The position numbers and the translations under genes were made by a program. The notes beneath the pieces are model-generated. The model was not told the DNA's origin. It made no database searches and saw nothing but the letters and a program-made list of their open reading frames with translations. From Erythrobacter mangrovi (lineage in GTDB: Bacteria; Pseudomonadota; Alphaproteobacteria; Sphingomonadales; Sphingomonadaceae), in the NCBI RefSeq assembly GCF_013260645.1, contig NZ_CP053921.1:186001-250000 (forward strand): DNA of 64,000 bases, given 5' to 3'. The stretch's first letter is position 1; the number at the start of each line of letters is the position of its first letter. Of the stretch, positions 1-8,770 are shown piece by piece.

Positions 1-460
1 CTACCGGCAGAAGGCCCTGGCCCTCTTTGCCTTGGCCGAAGACGCACAGGACAAAGACACCGCTTACAAGGCAGCGATGCAACCGTTCTCTGCTCTCAAC
101 AAGTTAGAACCTGACCATCCTCTGCCCTTGATGTACTACTATTTCAGCTTTCTGGAGCGTGGGGTCGAGCCCAACGAGACTGCGCGGCATGCTCTAGAGC
201 GGGCATCCGAACTTGCCCCATTCGACCAAGGGCTGGCGATGAACCTTGCGTTGCTGCAGGCGAGCGAAGGCAAGATTGAACTAGCAAGGTTTACCATGGC
301 TCCGGTTGCTGCCAGCCCCCACGGCGGTAGTTTCGCCAGCCGGGCGAAGCGTTACCGCCAGGCAATGGAAAGCGTGGCCGAAGGCACACCGTGGCGCCCA
401 AGCCGCGATATCGAGGTCGAGGATATCGTCATTGGCAGTGGGCCCCTCAGCCAAGATTGA
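1..460 (+). CDS. TPR-like protein, C-terminal part only
   Basis: The reading frame is open from the first base, so the gene starts before the window and only about 152 C-terminal residues are seen. The visible part holds helical, Ala/Leu-rich repeats of tetratricopeptide type: a KAAMQPFSALNKLEPDHP block, then RHALERASELAPFDQG, then MNLALLQASEGKIELAR. TPR helices usually serve protein-protein contacts. An internal TTG at 32 could be mistaken for a start, but the same frame continues upstream with repeat-like residues. The N-terminal domain, which would decide the function, is missing, so no specific role is assigned. Confidence 0.6.
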   Translation, partial: YRQKALALFALAEDAQDKDTAYKAAMQPFSALNKLEPDHPLPLMYYYFSFLERGVEPNETARHALERASELAPFDQGLAMNLALLQASEGKIELARFTMAPVAASPHGGSFASRAKRYRQAMESVAEGTPWRPSRDIEVEDIVIGSGPLSQD

Positions 461-469
461 GCCAACGCG

Positions 470-832
470 CTATTTCTTGCCGAATAGCCCGCTGGCCATG
501 TCGGCTATGTCGTTGAGTGGGTTGCCATCGCCGTCGCGATCGAGCGATTTCAGGATACCGGCAGCTTGCGGATGGTCCTTCAGCGTGTTGGCGAATTCCA
601 TCAGTGATCCTTCGCCGCCTATCTGTTCGACGATCTGATTGAGTGTCCCCGTGTCGAGCCCGGTCTTGGCCGCGGCCAGTTCGACCGTGTCACCGTGCAT
701 CTGATGCGATTGGCTGAGCGCGGCGATCGCCTTTTCCGCGATTCCCGGATTGATCCCCACCTTGGCCGCGAGGTTGGCGACGTCGTCGGGTGAGCCGGCA
801 ATCTTCTTGAGTACGCTATCGAAGAGACTCAT
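470..832 (-). CDS. DUF937/YidB-like small protein with Asp-rich calcium-type loop
   Basis: A 120-residue protein starting MSLFDSVLKKIAG. The start at 832 is favoured over one ten codons upstream because AAGGAG lies about eight bases before it. The body is helical (residues 25-95). The C-terminus carries DRDGDGNPLNDI, an aspartate-rich loop like those of EF-hand, dockerin and DUF937 proteins, followed by a short tail GLFGKK. No signal peptide or membrane segment is seen. Function unknown. It is convergent with the TPR gene and separated from it by only 9 bases. Confidence 0.65.
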   Translation of the reverse strand: MSLFDSVLKKIAGSPDDVANLAAKVGINPGIAEKAIAALSQSHQMHGDTVELAAAKTGLDTGTLNQIVEQIGGEGSLMEFANTLKDHPQAAGILKSLDRDGDGNPLNDIADMASGLFGKK

Positions 833-888
833 TTGCAATCTCCTTGCGGTCGGGGGAGCCACAGCCCTTTAAGACCATCAAGATGACG

Positions 889-925
889 AAAAGATGGCCC
901 CCGGTCCGGTTTCCCGGCCGGGGGC
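889..925 (-). terminator. Rho-independent terminator of pckA
   Basis: On the minus strand an 8-bp GC stem (GCCCCCGG at 897-904 against CCGGGGGC at 918-925) is followed by CATCTTTTC. It lies 45 bases after the pckA stop codon and before the next minus-strand gene, so it probably separates the two transcripts. Confidence 0.6.
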
Positions 926-969
926 TCTCCTCTCCAACTCGTGTGCTCCGGTTCAAGGAGCGAAAGGGT

Positions 970-2562
970 TCAAGCGGCGATAGGTGCCGCGTCGCGGACG
1001 CCCTGGTCCACATGGGCCGCGAAAGGTTCAAAATTGTCGGCAAAGAGCTGCACCAGCTTCTGCGCGGTGCGGTCGTACTCGTCCTTGTCGGCCCAAGTCG
1101 TGCGCGGGTCGAGGATCGTGCTGTCGACCCCCGGGACGCTGATCGGGACTTCGAAGCCGAAATTGGCATCCTTGCGGAATTCGGCGCTGTTGAGCGAACC
1201 ATCGAGGGCAGCGTTGAGCAGCGCGCGGGTGGCCTTGATCGGCATGCGGCTGCCGGTGCCGTACTTGCCACCGGTCCAGCCGGTGTTGACCAGCCAGCAC
1301 TGCACTTCGCCCTTGGCAATACGCTCCTTGAGGAGGTTGCCGTAGACGCTGGGGTGGCGTGGCATGAAAGGAGCACCAAAGCAGGTGCTGAAGGTGGCTT
1401 CGGGCTCGGTCACCCCGATTTCGGTTCCCGCGACCTTGGCGGTGTAGCCCGACAGGAAGTAATACATCGCCTGGTCGGGTGTCAGTCGCGCGATCGGCGG
1501 CAGCACGCCGAAGGCATCGGCCGTGAGCATGATCACGTTCGACGGCGGCGGGCCCATATTCTCGGCCGAAGTGTTCGGGATCGAACTGAGCGGATAGGCG
1601 CCGCGGGTGTTCTCAGCCAGACTGTTGTCGTCAAGGTCGATCTCGCCCGCGTCGTTCATCACGACGTTTTCGAGCACCGTGTCTTCCATCTTGGTGGTGG
1701 CGTAAATCTCAGGCTCTGCCTCGGGCGAGAGGCGGATCATCTTGGCATAGCAACCGCCTTCGAAATTGAAGACGGCGGTATCCGACCAGCCATGCTCGTC
1801 GTCACCGATCAGCGTGCGGCTGGCATCGGCGGACAGCGTGGTCTTGCCAGTGCCCGACAGGCCAAAGAACACGGCGGTCTTGCCGTCAGGACCGACATTC
1901 GCCGAGCAGTGCATCGGCATGACGCCCTTGGTCGGGAGCAGGTAGTTGAGGATGCCGAAGACGCTCTTCTTCATCTCGCCTGCGTATTTGGTGCCGCCGA
2001 TCAGCACGAGCTTCTCGGACAGGTTGACCGCGATCACCGTTTCGCTGCGGGTGCCGTGGCGCGCCGGATCGGCCCGGAAGCTTGGCAGGTCAATGATCGT
2101 GTATTCCGGCACGAAGCCTTCGAGTTCAGCCTCGGTGGGGCGAACCAGCAAGGTGCGGATGAACTGGTTGTGCCACGCCAATTCGTTGATGACGCGGACG
2201 TTGACGCGGTATTCAGGCTGGGAACCACCGAACAGGTCTGCGACGTAGAGATCGCCCTTGTCCTTGAGCGCGGCCACGAAGTCGGCCTTGAGCGCAGCGA
2301 AGTGCTCCGGCGTCATCGAGGCGTTGTTGTCCCACCAAACCGTGTTCTCGGTCTCGGCGTCGCGAACGATGAACTTGTCCTTCGCGCTACGCCCGGTGTG
2401 CTTACCTGTTTCCACAACCAGCGGGCCGTCCTTGGCTCTCCGTCCTTCGCCACGTGCGAGAGCCGCTGCGGTCAGTTCGGCCGAATCGAGGTTCGGGTGA
2501 ATGGTTGCAGCGGTTTCGATGCCCTGGCTGGACAGCGGAAAGGAAAGCGGAAAAGTCACCAA
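970..2562 (-). CDS. pckA: phosphoenolpyruvate carboxykinase (ATP)
   Basis: Converts oxaloacetate plus ATP to phosphoenolpyruvate, CO2 and ADP, the first committed step of gluconeogenesis. The 530-residue length is normal for the ATP-dependent bacterial family. Visible motifs: the kinase P-loop [13 protein letters not shown] near residue 235, the PEPCK signature GDDEHGWSD just after it, and substrate residues in the [10 protein letters not shown] segment near 55. The start is GTG at 2562 with GGAG seven bases upstream. It is transcribed away from chvI; pckA next to chvI-chvG is a common alphaproteobacterial arrangement, and ChvI is known to influence pckA in rhizobia, so control from the 180-bp shared intergenic region is a reasonable inference. 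Confidence 0.97.
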   Translation of the reverse strand: MVTFPLSFPLSSQGIETAATIHPNLDSAELTAAALARGEGRRAKDGPLVVETGKHTGRSAKDKFIVRDAETENTVWWDNNASMTPEHFAALKADFVAALKDKGDLYVADLFGGSQPEYRVNVRVINELAWHNQFIRTLLVRPTEAELEGFVPEYTIIDLPSFRADPARHGTRSETVIAVNLSEKLVLIGGTKYAGEMKKSVFGILNYLLPTKGVMPMHCSANVGPDGKTAVFFGLSGTGKTTLSADASRTLIGDDEHGWSDTAVFNFEGGCYAKMIRLSPEAEPEIYATTKMEDTVLENVVMNDAGEIDLDDNSLAENTRGAYPLSSIPNTSAENMGPPPSNVIMLTADAFGVLPPIARLTPDQAMYYFLSGYTAKVAGTEIGVTEPEATFSTCFGAPFMPRHPSVYGNLLKERIAKGEVQCWLVNTGWTGGKYGTGSRMPIKATRALLNAALDGSLNSAEFRKDANFGFEVPISVPGVDSTILDPRTTWADKDEYDRTAQKLVQLFADNFEPFAAHVDQGVRDAAPIAA

Positions 2563-2741
2563 AATCTCCAGTGCGCCAATGCGTTACTGTAATGGAGTCG
2601 GCCTCGCATACGAATGCGCGCGACGATGATCTGCGCATAGTCCCGCGTCGCTCAGAGGTCAAATGGCGAAGGCATCACTTGTCCTATCGGGACATACAGC
2701 CCGCGTTGTTTTGCCGCGCCAAACGCACTAGTCACCCTATC

Positions 2742-3497
2742 ATGACCACCGACGCGATACTCGGCGCCAACCCACAAGATCCCGACCAGCGGATAATCGC
2801 TCTGGTCGACGACGATCGCAACATCCTCACAACCGTCTCGATCGCCCTGCAGGCAGAGGGCTTCGCCACGCGGCTCTATTCCGACGGCGAGACTGCGCTT
2901 GCAGCCTTGCTGGCCAATCCGCCGGACCTCGCCATCTTCGATATCAAAATGCCCAAGATGGACGGGATGGAGCTGCTTCGCCGCCTGCGCCAGCAATCGC
3001 CGCTGCCAGTGATCTTCCTGACCAGCAAGGACGATGAGGCGGACGAGCAGGCTGGGCTTGAGATGGGCGCGGACGACTATATAGCCAAGCCATTCAGCCT
3101 GCGGCTGCTGTTGGCACGCATTCGCGCAATCCTGCGCCGCAGCAACGCGGCGCGGCCACTGCTGATGACCGACGCCTTCGACGGTCCCGCAGGCGAAGCG
3201 ATCGAACGCGGTCGCCTGTTGATGGACCCGGCACGCCACCACGTGACCTGGGACGGCAAGCCAGTCTCACTAACGGTGACCGAGTTTCTCCTGCTCGAAG
3301 CGCTCGCCGCCAGGCCTGGTGTGATCAAGAGTCGCAACCAGCTGATGGACGCGGCCTATCCCGACGATGTCTTCGTCGATGATCGCACCGTCGATTCCCA
3401 CATCAAGCGCATGCGCCGCAAGTTCCGCAGCGTCGATCAGCAGTTTTCCGCGATCGAGACGCTGTACGGTGCCGGCTACAGCTTCAGCGACGGCTGA
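2742..3497 (+). CDS. chvI: response regulator ChvI, OmpR family
   Basis: A 251-residue response regulator. The receiver domain (about residues 18-135) has the acidic pocket VDDD near 21, the phospho-acceptor Asp in [10 protein letters not shown] near 68 and the conserved Lys in KPFSLR near 118. The C-terminal winged helix (150-250) has the OmpR-type recognition region with [13 protein letters not shown]. The start at 2742 is the first ATG of the conserved region; an upstream in-frame extension into the pckA promoter is unlikely. It sits 11 bases before its kinase gene. In other alphaproteobacteria the pair answers acid and envelope stress and controls exopolysaccharide and central carbon genes; the exact regulon here is not visible. 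Confidence 0.93.
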   Translation: MTTDAILGANPQDPDQRIIALVDDDRNILTTVSIALQAEGFATRLYSDGETALAALLANPPDLAIFDIKMPKMDGMELLRRLRQQSPLPVIFLTSKDDEADEQAGLEMGADDYIAKPFSLRLLLARIRAILRRSNAARPLLMTDAFDGPAGEAIERGRLLMDPARHHVTWDGKPVSLTVTEFLLLEALAARPGVIKSRNQLMDAAYPDDVFVDDRTVDSHIKRMRRKFRSVDQQFSAIETLYGAGYSFSDG

Positions 3498-3508
3498 CGG
3501 GCGCCGCT

Positions 3509-5074
3509 ATGACAGAGATCGGCAGCGTCCTTAAGGGCGACCCACGGTTGGACAAGCTGCGCTGGTCGCGAAGGCTGTCGCTCACCAGCCGCATTCTCTT
3601 CGTCAACGTCCTCCCGCTGGTGCTGCTGGGCGGCGGCGTCATCTATGTCGACGCCTATCGCAAGCAGCTGCTCGACGAACGCTTCAAGCTGGCGCTGGTC
3701 GAAGCGCAGATCACCGCCGAGGCGCTGGCCGGCGCGACCCCACGCCGCCAGGATGCGCTGCTGATCCAGATCGGCAAGGAACAACGGCTGCGGTTGCGCG
3801 TCTACGGCCCCGACGGCAAGCTCGAGTCCGACAGTTTCGCCCTGGCTCCGCCCAGCTTCACCCTGCCCGACCCGGCGGAAGTCGACCAGAACGCCTTCGC
3901 CTTGCGGGTCGATCGCTGGTTCGATCGCGTCGTCGGCGCACCCGCACTGCCGGATTACAGGGAGCCGGAGACCGACGACGTCGAGGACTGGCCCGAGCTC
4001 AAGCGCGCCCGCGAGGAGAGCCTGACACAGATCGTCCTGCGCGATGCAGCCGACGGCACCCATGTGATCAACGCCGCCGCCCCGGTCGGTCTTGACGGGG
4101 ACACCTTGCTGCTGACCCGCAATCCGGTCGACATTACCGAGAGTGTGCGCGAAGCGCGGTCGACAGTGCTGGTGGCGGTGCTGCTGGCGCTGCTGGTATC
4201 GACTATGCTGTCGCTGTTCCTCGCCCGCACCATCGTGCGCCCTTTACGCGAGCTGGTCCAGGCCGCGGTTCGAGTGCGGCAAGGTCGCGATCGGCTGGTC
4301 GAAGTCCCGCGCCTGCCCGAGCGACGCGACGAGATCGGCATGCTGGCACGCGCGGTTTCGGACATGTCGCTGGCACTGCGCCAGCGGATCGACGCGGTGG
4401 AGAGTTTCGCGGCTGACGTTGCCCATGAAATCAAGAATCCGCTCGCTTCATTGCGCAGCGCGACCGAGTCACTCGCAAGGGTCGAGGACCCGGCACTGCG
4501 GGCGCAGTTGCTCGATATCGCGACGCATGACGTACAGCGGATCGACCGCCTCGTGACCGAAATCTCCGACGCAAGCAGGATCGACGCAGAGCTTTCGCGC
4601 GCTGAATTCGAGCCGGTCGATATCGCACAATTGCTCGCGAACATCGTCGCCAGCCGCGAGGCGCGCGAAGAGAATGACGGTCGCACGATCGACCTGACAA
4701 TCAGCGGCGCGCCGGTCGTCGTGATGGGCGTACCGGTTCGTATCGAACGGGTGATCGAGAACCTGTTGGACAATGCCGTTTCCTTCTCTCCGTCAAGCGG
4801 GAGCATTGCGGTGAACCTCGAGCGACAGGATAGCTGGGTATCGCTGACGATTTGCGACGAAGGCCCGGGCATCCCCGAGGAGAAGCGCGAAGCGGTGTTC
4901 CAGCGGTTCCATTCCGACCGGCCGGAGGGCGAAGACTTCGGCAAGCATTCCGGACTCGGCCTCGCGATCGCGCGGACGATCGCCGAAGCACACGACGGAA
5001 CACTGGTCGCGACGGCGCGAGAGGATGGCAAGCGCGGCGCCTGCCTCATTTTTGGCCTGCCGGCGAAACGATGA
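3509..5074 (+). CDS. chvG: sensor histidine kinase ChvG
   Basis: Partner kinase of ChvI, 521 residues. Two membrane segments (about residues 25-47 and 217-238) flank a periplasmic sensor of roughly 165 residues, as in the ExoS/ChvG family. A HAMP linker follows, then the dimerisation helix with VAHEIKNP (phospho-accepting His near 305), the N box ENLLDNAV near 416, G1 DEGPGIP near 450 and G2 GLGLAIA near 490. In rhizobia the periplasmic inhibitor ExoR holds this kinase off; no exoR is in the window. The stop overlaps the hprK start by four bases (ATGA), placing the two-component system and the regulatory PTS in one transcript. Confidence 0.93.
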   Translation: MTEIGSVLKGDPRLDKLRWSRRLSLTSRILFVNVLPLVLLGGGVIYVDAYRKQLLDERFKLALVEAQITAEALAGATPRRQDALLIQIGKEQRLRLRVYGPDGKLESDSFALAPPSFTLPDPAEVDQNAFALRVDRWFDRVVGAPALPDYREPETDDVEDWPELKRAREESLTQIVLRDAADGTHVINAAAPVGLDGDTLLLTRNPVDITESVREARSTVLVAVLLALLVSTMLSLFLARTIVRPLRELVQAAVRVRQGRDRLVEVPRLPERRDEIGMLARAVSDMSLALRQRIDAVESFAADVAHEIKNPLASLRSATESLARVEDPALRAQLLDIATHDVQRIDRLVTEISDASRIDAELSRAEFEPVDIAQLLANIVASREAREENDGRTIDLTISGAPVVVMGVPVRIERVIENLLDNAVSFSPSSGSIAVNLERQDSWVSLTICDEGPGIPEEKREAVFQRFHSDRPEGEDFGKHSGLGLAIARTIAEAHDGTLVATAREDGKRGACLIFGLPAKR

Positions 5075-5535
5075 ACTCGCAGGTCCTCCCCAATGTCAGC
5101 GGCGTCGCCATCGACGGGCGGGCACTGCTGATCGAGGGCGCTCCGGGCAGCGGCAAGTCTTCGCTCGCCCTTGCCTTGATCGATCGCGGCGCGAGCCTCA
5201 TCGGTGACGATGCGGTGACGATTTCGGAACGATCGGGCCAGATCATCGCAGAGCCGCCTCCCAACACGGCAGGCATGATCGAAATCCGCAATGTGGGCAT
5301 CGTCGAACTACCCACGGTCGAGGCACAGGTCGCGCTGGTGCTATCGCTCGACCCGGCAGCCGCGCGTTTCCCGCTCGAACTCGGCCAGCGCGTGCTGCTC
5401 GGTACCACGATCCCATTACTGACGTTCGCTCCCGGCGATGCGGTCCAGGCCCTGCGTGCCGAATATGCGCTGGCACAACACGGACTGCCCTTCCCCAATC
5501 GGACCAGCAGCGCGACAAGGGAGCACGATGGCTGA
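5071..5535 (+). CDS. hprK: HPr kinase/phosphorylase, short alphaproteobacterial form
   Basis: Phosphorylates HPr on its regulatory serine using ATP, and reverses it. At 154 residues it is about half the length of the Gram-positive enzyme and consists of the C-terminal kinase domain only, which is usual for alphaproteobacteria. The Walker A motif GAPGSGKSSLA lies at residues 23-33 and the GDD motif that follows (SLIGDDAV) carries the catalytic acid. Its start overlaps the chvG stop (ATGA) and its end overlaps rapZ by 8 bases, so it is translationally coupled on both sides. Its expected substrate, HPr, is encoded 1.4 kb downstream in the same direction. Confidence 0.92.
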   Translation: MNSQVLPNVSGVAIDGRALLIEGAPGSGKSSLALALIDRGASLIGDDAVTISERSGQIIAEPPPNTAGMIEIRNVGIVELPTVEAQVALVLSLDPAAARFPLELGQRVLLGTTIPLLTFAPGDAVQALRAEYALAQHGLPFPNRTSSATREHDG

Positions 5536-6430
5536 CAATTCGTCCCTTCCCGCGCCGCAGCGCATTTTGCTCGTCACCGGCCTCTCGGGTGCGGGCAAGT
5601 CGACTGCACTGCAGGTGCTCGAGGATATCGGCTGGGAGGCGATCGACAATTTCCCCATTCGCCTGCTCGGCGGCCTCATGGCGGGCGACATGCCGAGCGG
5701 CCCGCTGGCCATCGGCTTCGATTCGCGAACACGCGGCTTCGTCCCGCGCGAGATCATCGAACTGTGCAAGCAGCTCTCCGCCCGCCCCGATCTCGAACTG
5801 ACGACCATGTTCATCGACTGTGCCAGCAGCGAGATCGAGCGGCGCTACAACGAAACGCGTCGCCCGCATCCGATGGCACGCGGTCGCCCGGTCCTCGACG
5901 GGATAAAGGCCGAACGCGAGCTGCTCGAACCGCTGCGGCGCTGGGCGGAAATTGTCGTCGACACTTCCGATTTCGCCACCAACCAATTACAGCAGGTGGT
6001 GCGGGAAACCTTTGCCGACAGCACTGAGCGCGAGATGACGGTGACGGTGTCCAGCTTCGGTTTCGCCCGCGGAACGCCGCCGCTGGCCGACCTGATGTTC
6101 GATATGCGCTTCCTCGACAACCCGCATTGGGTCGAGGAGCTGCGCGAGAAGACCGGACTCGATCGCGCTGTCGGCGAACACATCGCCGCTGATCCCGCCT
6201 TTGCCCCCGCATTCGCGCGGATCGCCGATCTTCTGCGCGAGCTGCTGCCGCATTATGCGGCCCAGGGACGCAGCTATTTGAACATCGCCTTCGGCTGTAC
6301 CGGGGGGAGACACCGTTCAGTCTACAGTGCGGAACGCGCGGCCGAGGTCTTGCGCGAAGCGGGCTTTTCGCCCACGGTAATCCATCGCAATCTGGGAAGT
6401 CGTCCCGCGGTTCCGCTCGAACGACGTTGA
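5528..6430 (+). CDS. rapZ: RapZ/YvcJ-family nucleotide-binding protein
   Basis: A P-loop protein of 300 residues. The N-terminal NTPase half has Walker A GLSGAGKST near residue 17. The conserved C-terminal half has FGFARGTPP, DMRFLDNPHW and the basic FGCTGGRHRSV region, which binds RNA in E. coli RapZ. In enterobacteria RapZ guides RNase E to the GlmZ RNA; in alphaproteobacteria the gene sits with hprK and PTS genes and its target is not settled. The start at 5528 (ATG GCT) lies inside the last codons of hprK; an upstream in-frame start would overlap hprK by 98 bases and is less likely. Confidence 0.92.
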   Translation: MADNSSLPAPQRILLVTGLSGAGKSTALQVLEDIGWEAIDNFPIRLLGGLMAGDMPSGPLAIGFDSRTRGFVPREIIELCKQLSARPDLELTTMFIDCASSEIERRYNETRRPHPMARGRPVLDGIKAERELLEPLRRWAEIVVDTSDFATNQLQQVVRETFADSTEREMTVTVSSFGFARGTPPLADLMFDMRFLDNPHWVEELREKTGLDRAVGEHIAADPAFAPAFARIADLLRELLPHYAAQGRSYLNIAFGCTGGRHRSVYSAERAAEVLREAGFSPTVIHRNLGSRPAVPLERR

Positions 6431-6500
6431 TTCCCACGCTGGTTGGTGGTTGAGAGCCCGGCACGAGTCCTTTCAAGGTCGCAATTCGGATACGTCACGC

Positions 6501-6926
6501 ATGATAGGCATGATCCTCGTCACCCACGGCATGCTCGCAGAGCACTTCATCGACGCGATGGAGCATGTGGTCGGCAAGCAGGACGGCGTCGCCACGATCT
6601 GTATCGGCCCGAACGACGACATGGAGCAGCGGCGCCAGGATATTGCCGATGCGATCAAGGCCGTCGACACTGGCGACGGTGCGATCATCCTGACCGACCT
6701 GTTCGGCGGCACCCCGTCCAACCTTGCCATCTCGCTGCTCGACGCCGGTCGCATCGAAGTGATCGCGGGGATCAACCTGCCGATGCTCATCCGCCTCGCC
6801 GGCGCGCGCAAGAGCATGAATGTGGTCGATGCGGTCCACGCTGCGCAAACCGCCGGGCGCAACTATATCACCGTCGCCAGCGAGTTCCTCGGCCAGGACC
6901 TCGAAACCGCGCGGAAGGCCTCTTGA
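6501..6926 (+). CDS. PTS EIIA component, mannose type, regulatory
   Basis: A 141-residue EIIA of the mannose (EIIA-Man) family. The phospho-accepting histidine is in the N-terminal strand motif ILVTHG (His9). The conserved DLFGGTPSN loop is near residue 70. There are no EIIB, EIIC or EIID genes nearby, so this is not a sugar uptake system but the regulatory PTS kept in alphaproteobacteria, with HPr encoded next. The start could instead be the ATG nine bases downstream (6510), since the ribosome binding site is weak. The stop codon overlaps the TTG start of the HPr gene. Confidence 0.9.
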   Translation: MIGMILVTHGMLAEHFIDAMEHVVGKQDGVATICIGPNDDMEQRRQDIADAIKAVDTGDGAIILTDLFGGTPSNLAISLLDAGRIEVIAGINLPMLIRLAGARKSMNVVDAVHAAQTAGRNYITVASEFLGQDLETARKAS

Positions 6927-7201
6927 GCGAACTGCGGCGGACCTTCATTGTGGTCAATCAGCGCGGCCTGCACGCGCGGGCCAGCGCGAAATTCGTCAAT
7001 GCCGTGGCCGAACTGCCCGATGGCTGCACCGTGCGTGTAGCCAAGGACGGCAGCGAAGCGGCGGGTGGCTCCATCCTCGGCCTGATGATGCTGGGCGCGG
7101 CCAAGGGCGACGAGATCGAACTGATCATCAGCGGAACCGATGGCGAAGCGGCCATGGCCGGGCTCGCCGCGATGATCGAGGACGGCTTCGGGGAGCCCTG
7201 A
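6923..7201 (+). CDS. ptsH: phosphocarrier protein HPr
   Basis: Phosphocarrier between enzyme I and EIIA, 92 residues. The active-site His lies in NQRGLHARASAKF near residue 17, and the regulatory serine targeted by HprK is in GGSILGLMML near 49. The start is TTG at 6923, overlapping the EIIA stop (TTGA), which indicates translational coupling. No ATG fits, because the first strand RRTFIVVNQRG begins right after it. Enzyme I is not in the window. With hprK, rapZ and EIIA this forms the regulatory PTS operon downstream of chvG. Confidence 0.93.
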   Translation: MSELRRTFIVVNQRGLHARASAKFVNAVAELPDGCTVRVAKDGSEAAGGSILGLMMLGAAKGDEIELIISGTDGEAAMAGLAAMIEDGFGEP

Positions 7202-7204
7202 ACC

Positions 7205-8011
7205 ATGGCGGCCCGCCGCGAGATTACCGGCTTTTCCAATCCCACGGTCAAGGCGCTGCGCGCCCTGCGCGAGAAGAAGCATCGCAAGGCTGCCAAGCGC
7301 TTCCTCGCCGAAGGCTTGCGGCTGCTCACCGATGCGCGCGAATGCGGGCATGTGCCCGAAGTGCTGGTGCTGGCCACCAGCCGCGATCCGCACCCCCTGC
7401 TGGCGGAGCTCGAGGCGGCGGTCGATACCGCGGGCGGCGAGGTGATCGAGACTTCGCCCGACATCCTCGCCAAGATCACCGGCAAGGACAATCCGCAGGC
7501 TGTCGCCGGCGTATTTGCCGAATTCGACACCTCGCTCGCCGCGCTTGACCGAACCAGCGCCGATATCTGGCTGGTCGCGCAGGCGCTGCGCGATCCGGGC
7601 AATCTCGGCACCATGCTGCGCACCGGCGACGCGATCGGTGCGGGCGGGCTGATCTTGATCGACGACTGCGCCGATCCTTTCAGCGTCGAGGCCGTGCGCG
7701 CCAGCATGGGTGCCATCTTCACCCAGAAACTCGCCCAGGCGCGGTGGGAGGACTTCGAGCCCTGGCTCCGCAGCGGTCCCGGCCAGCTTGTCGCGGCGAG
7801 CCTGCGCGATGCCCAACCCTACCGCGGCGCACCCTATGCCGCGCCCTGCTTTGTCATGGTCGGCAATGAAAGCCGCGGCCTGCCCGAAGAATATGAGCTG
7901 GCTTGCGACCTGCGCGTCACCATGCCGATGAAAGGCCGCGCAGACAGCCTCAACGCCGCGGTGGCAGCGGCGGTCCTGGGGTACGAGGTTCTGAACAGCC
8001 TGGATCGCTGA
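7205..8011 (+). CDS. TrmH/SpoU-family 2'-O-ribose RNA methyltransferase
   Basis: SAM-dependent ribose methyltransferase of rRNA or tRNA, 268 residues. A substrate-binding N-terminal domain (residues 1-100) precedes the trefoil-knot SPOUT domain. The three SpoU motifs are visible: DPGNLGTMLRTGDAIG near 130, GNESRGLPEE near 220 and MPMKGRADSLNAAVAAA near 240. It starts 3 bases after HPr. The target nucleotide cannot be read from sequence. A diverged second copy of the last 18-residue block of this protein occurs 700 bases downstream (8653-8706), beyond the isomerase gene. Confidence 0.9.
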   Translation: MAARREITGFSNPTVKALRALREKKHRKAAKRFLAEGLRLLTDARECGHVPEVLVLATSRDPHPLLAELEAAVDTAGGEVIETSPDILAKITGKDNPQAVAGVFAEFDTSLAALDRTSADIWLVAQALRDPGNLGTMLRTGDAIGAGGLILIDDCADPFSVEAVRASMGAIFTQKLAQARWEDFEPWLRSGPGQLVAASLRDAQPYRGAPYAAPCFVMVGNESRGLPEEYELACDLRVTMPMKGRADSLNAAVAAAVLGYEVLNSLDR

Positions 8012-8621
8012 TCCTATCTGCCAGCAAGTTCGGCGGCGAGAACATCCATCCGATCAGCGCCAAAATATACTTTCCCGCCGTGCCTGAAACTCGGCACACC
8101 GAAGACACCCTCCTGATAAGACGCTTCGGTAAGCGCGGTGAGCTCAGCGAGAGCCGCCTGTTCAACTCCATCTGACGGGAGATGGAGAGACAGCGAAGAA
8201 GTTATGTTTCCAAGCACAGCCTCATCGTCAATGTCCTGGGAATCTATCCAGAGCGCCTTGAACGCCGCATCAACAAATTCCCGCTGATCGACCCCGTCCA
8301 GAAACAGCCTTGTCGCAACGCACATTGCGCGCTTCGATCTCGGCTTGAAGCCCCTCGGCCCAGTTATCGGAATTTTCCAATAGGCGGCCATCCGTGGAAT
8401 ATCGGCAAGAAGATGCTGCCGTTTGGGTGGGGCCAGCGGGTCAATATACTCGGCCCAGGGCTCGCGCCCTGCCTGCAGGTTCAGCAGTACATCAATGGAT
8501 ATCGGTTTGAATAAAATCCTGATCCCTGCATCTTCAAGCAGTCTTCGCCGATGCCACGCAAAATAGGCATATGGGCTTCGCATATCGTAGAAAAATTCAA
8601 CTTCTCTCATGCTGGATCGCT
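8000..8621. repeat. 10-bp direct repeat flanking the isomerase gene
   Basis: CTGGATCGCT occurs at 8000-8009, inside the final codons of the trmH-like gene, and again at 8612-8621, directly before the isomerase start codon on the opposite strand. The two copies bracket the whole isomerase gene. This would fit a target-site duplication or the footprint of an illegitimate insertion. No transposase or terminal inverted repeats are seen. Confidence 0.5.
8014..8610 (-). CDS. DsbA-fold 2-hydroxychromene-2-carboxylate isomerase-like protein
   Basis: A 198-residue thioredoxin-fold protein of the HCCA isomerase / kappa glutathione transferase family. The N-terminal motif FYDMRSPYAYFAWHR carries the Ser that replaces the CxxC cysteine in this family, and the C-terminal half has GVFGVPSF with the cis-proline. 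These enzymes isomerise aromatic-degradation intermediates with glutathione, but no naphthalene pathway genes lie nearby, so the substrate is unknown. Base composition is visibly less GC-rich than the neighbours. The gene is inserted antiparallel at the very end of the trmH-like gene and is bracketed by a 10-bp direct repeat, so acquisition by transfer is likely. Confidence 0.8.
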   Translation of the reverse strand: MREVEFFYDMRSPYAYFAWHRRRLLEDAGIRILFKPISIDVLLNLQAGREPWAEYIDPLAPPKRQHLLADIPRMAAYWKIPITGPRGFKPRSKRAMCVATRLFLDGVDQREFVDAAFKALWIDSQDIDDEAVLGNITSSLSLHLPSDGVEQAALAELTALTEASYQEGVFGVPSFRHGGKVYFGADRMDVLAAELAGR

Positions 8622-8652
8622 AACATTGGCGGTTTTTGGCTGCAACATCCGC

Positions 8653-8706
8653 GGAAGCCTCAGCGAAGCGGTAACGGCAGCAGTGCTGGAATATGAGGTG
8701 CTAGCC
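8653..8706 (+). pseudogene. remnant of a TrmH/SpoU C-terminus
   Basis: Read in the frame of position 8653, 18 codons match codons 7943-7996 of the intact methyltransferase gene: 12 of 18 residues and 36 of 54 bases are identical by eye. The shared block includes the AVxAAVLxYEVL helix. Upstream and downstream of it the frame shows no further similarity and runs on to a stop at 8799. It appears to be the displaced or duplicated 3' end of a trmH-like gene. About 160 bases (8611-8770) contain nothing else recognisable. Confidence 0.55.
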
Positions 8707-8770
8707 TGCTCGAGGTCTAGCCACAGGCCCCGGTGGAACACCGAGCGGGGGGCTCTAAAGAACTTCGCCG

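Noticed and set aside
844..2592. Long plus-strand open frame opposite pckA (582 codons)
   Set aside because: Antisense shadow of a clear PEP carboxykinase; composition Arg/Gly/Val-rich with no domain.
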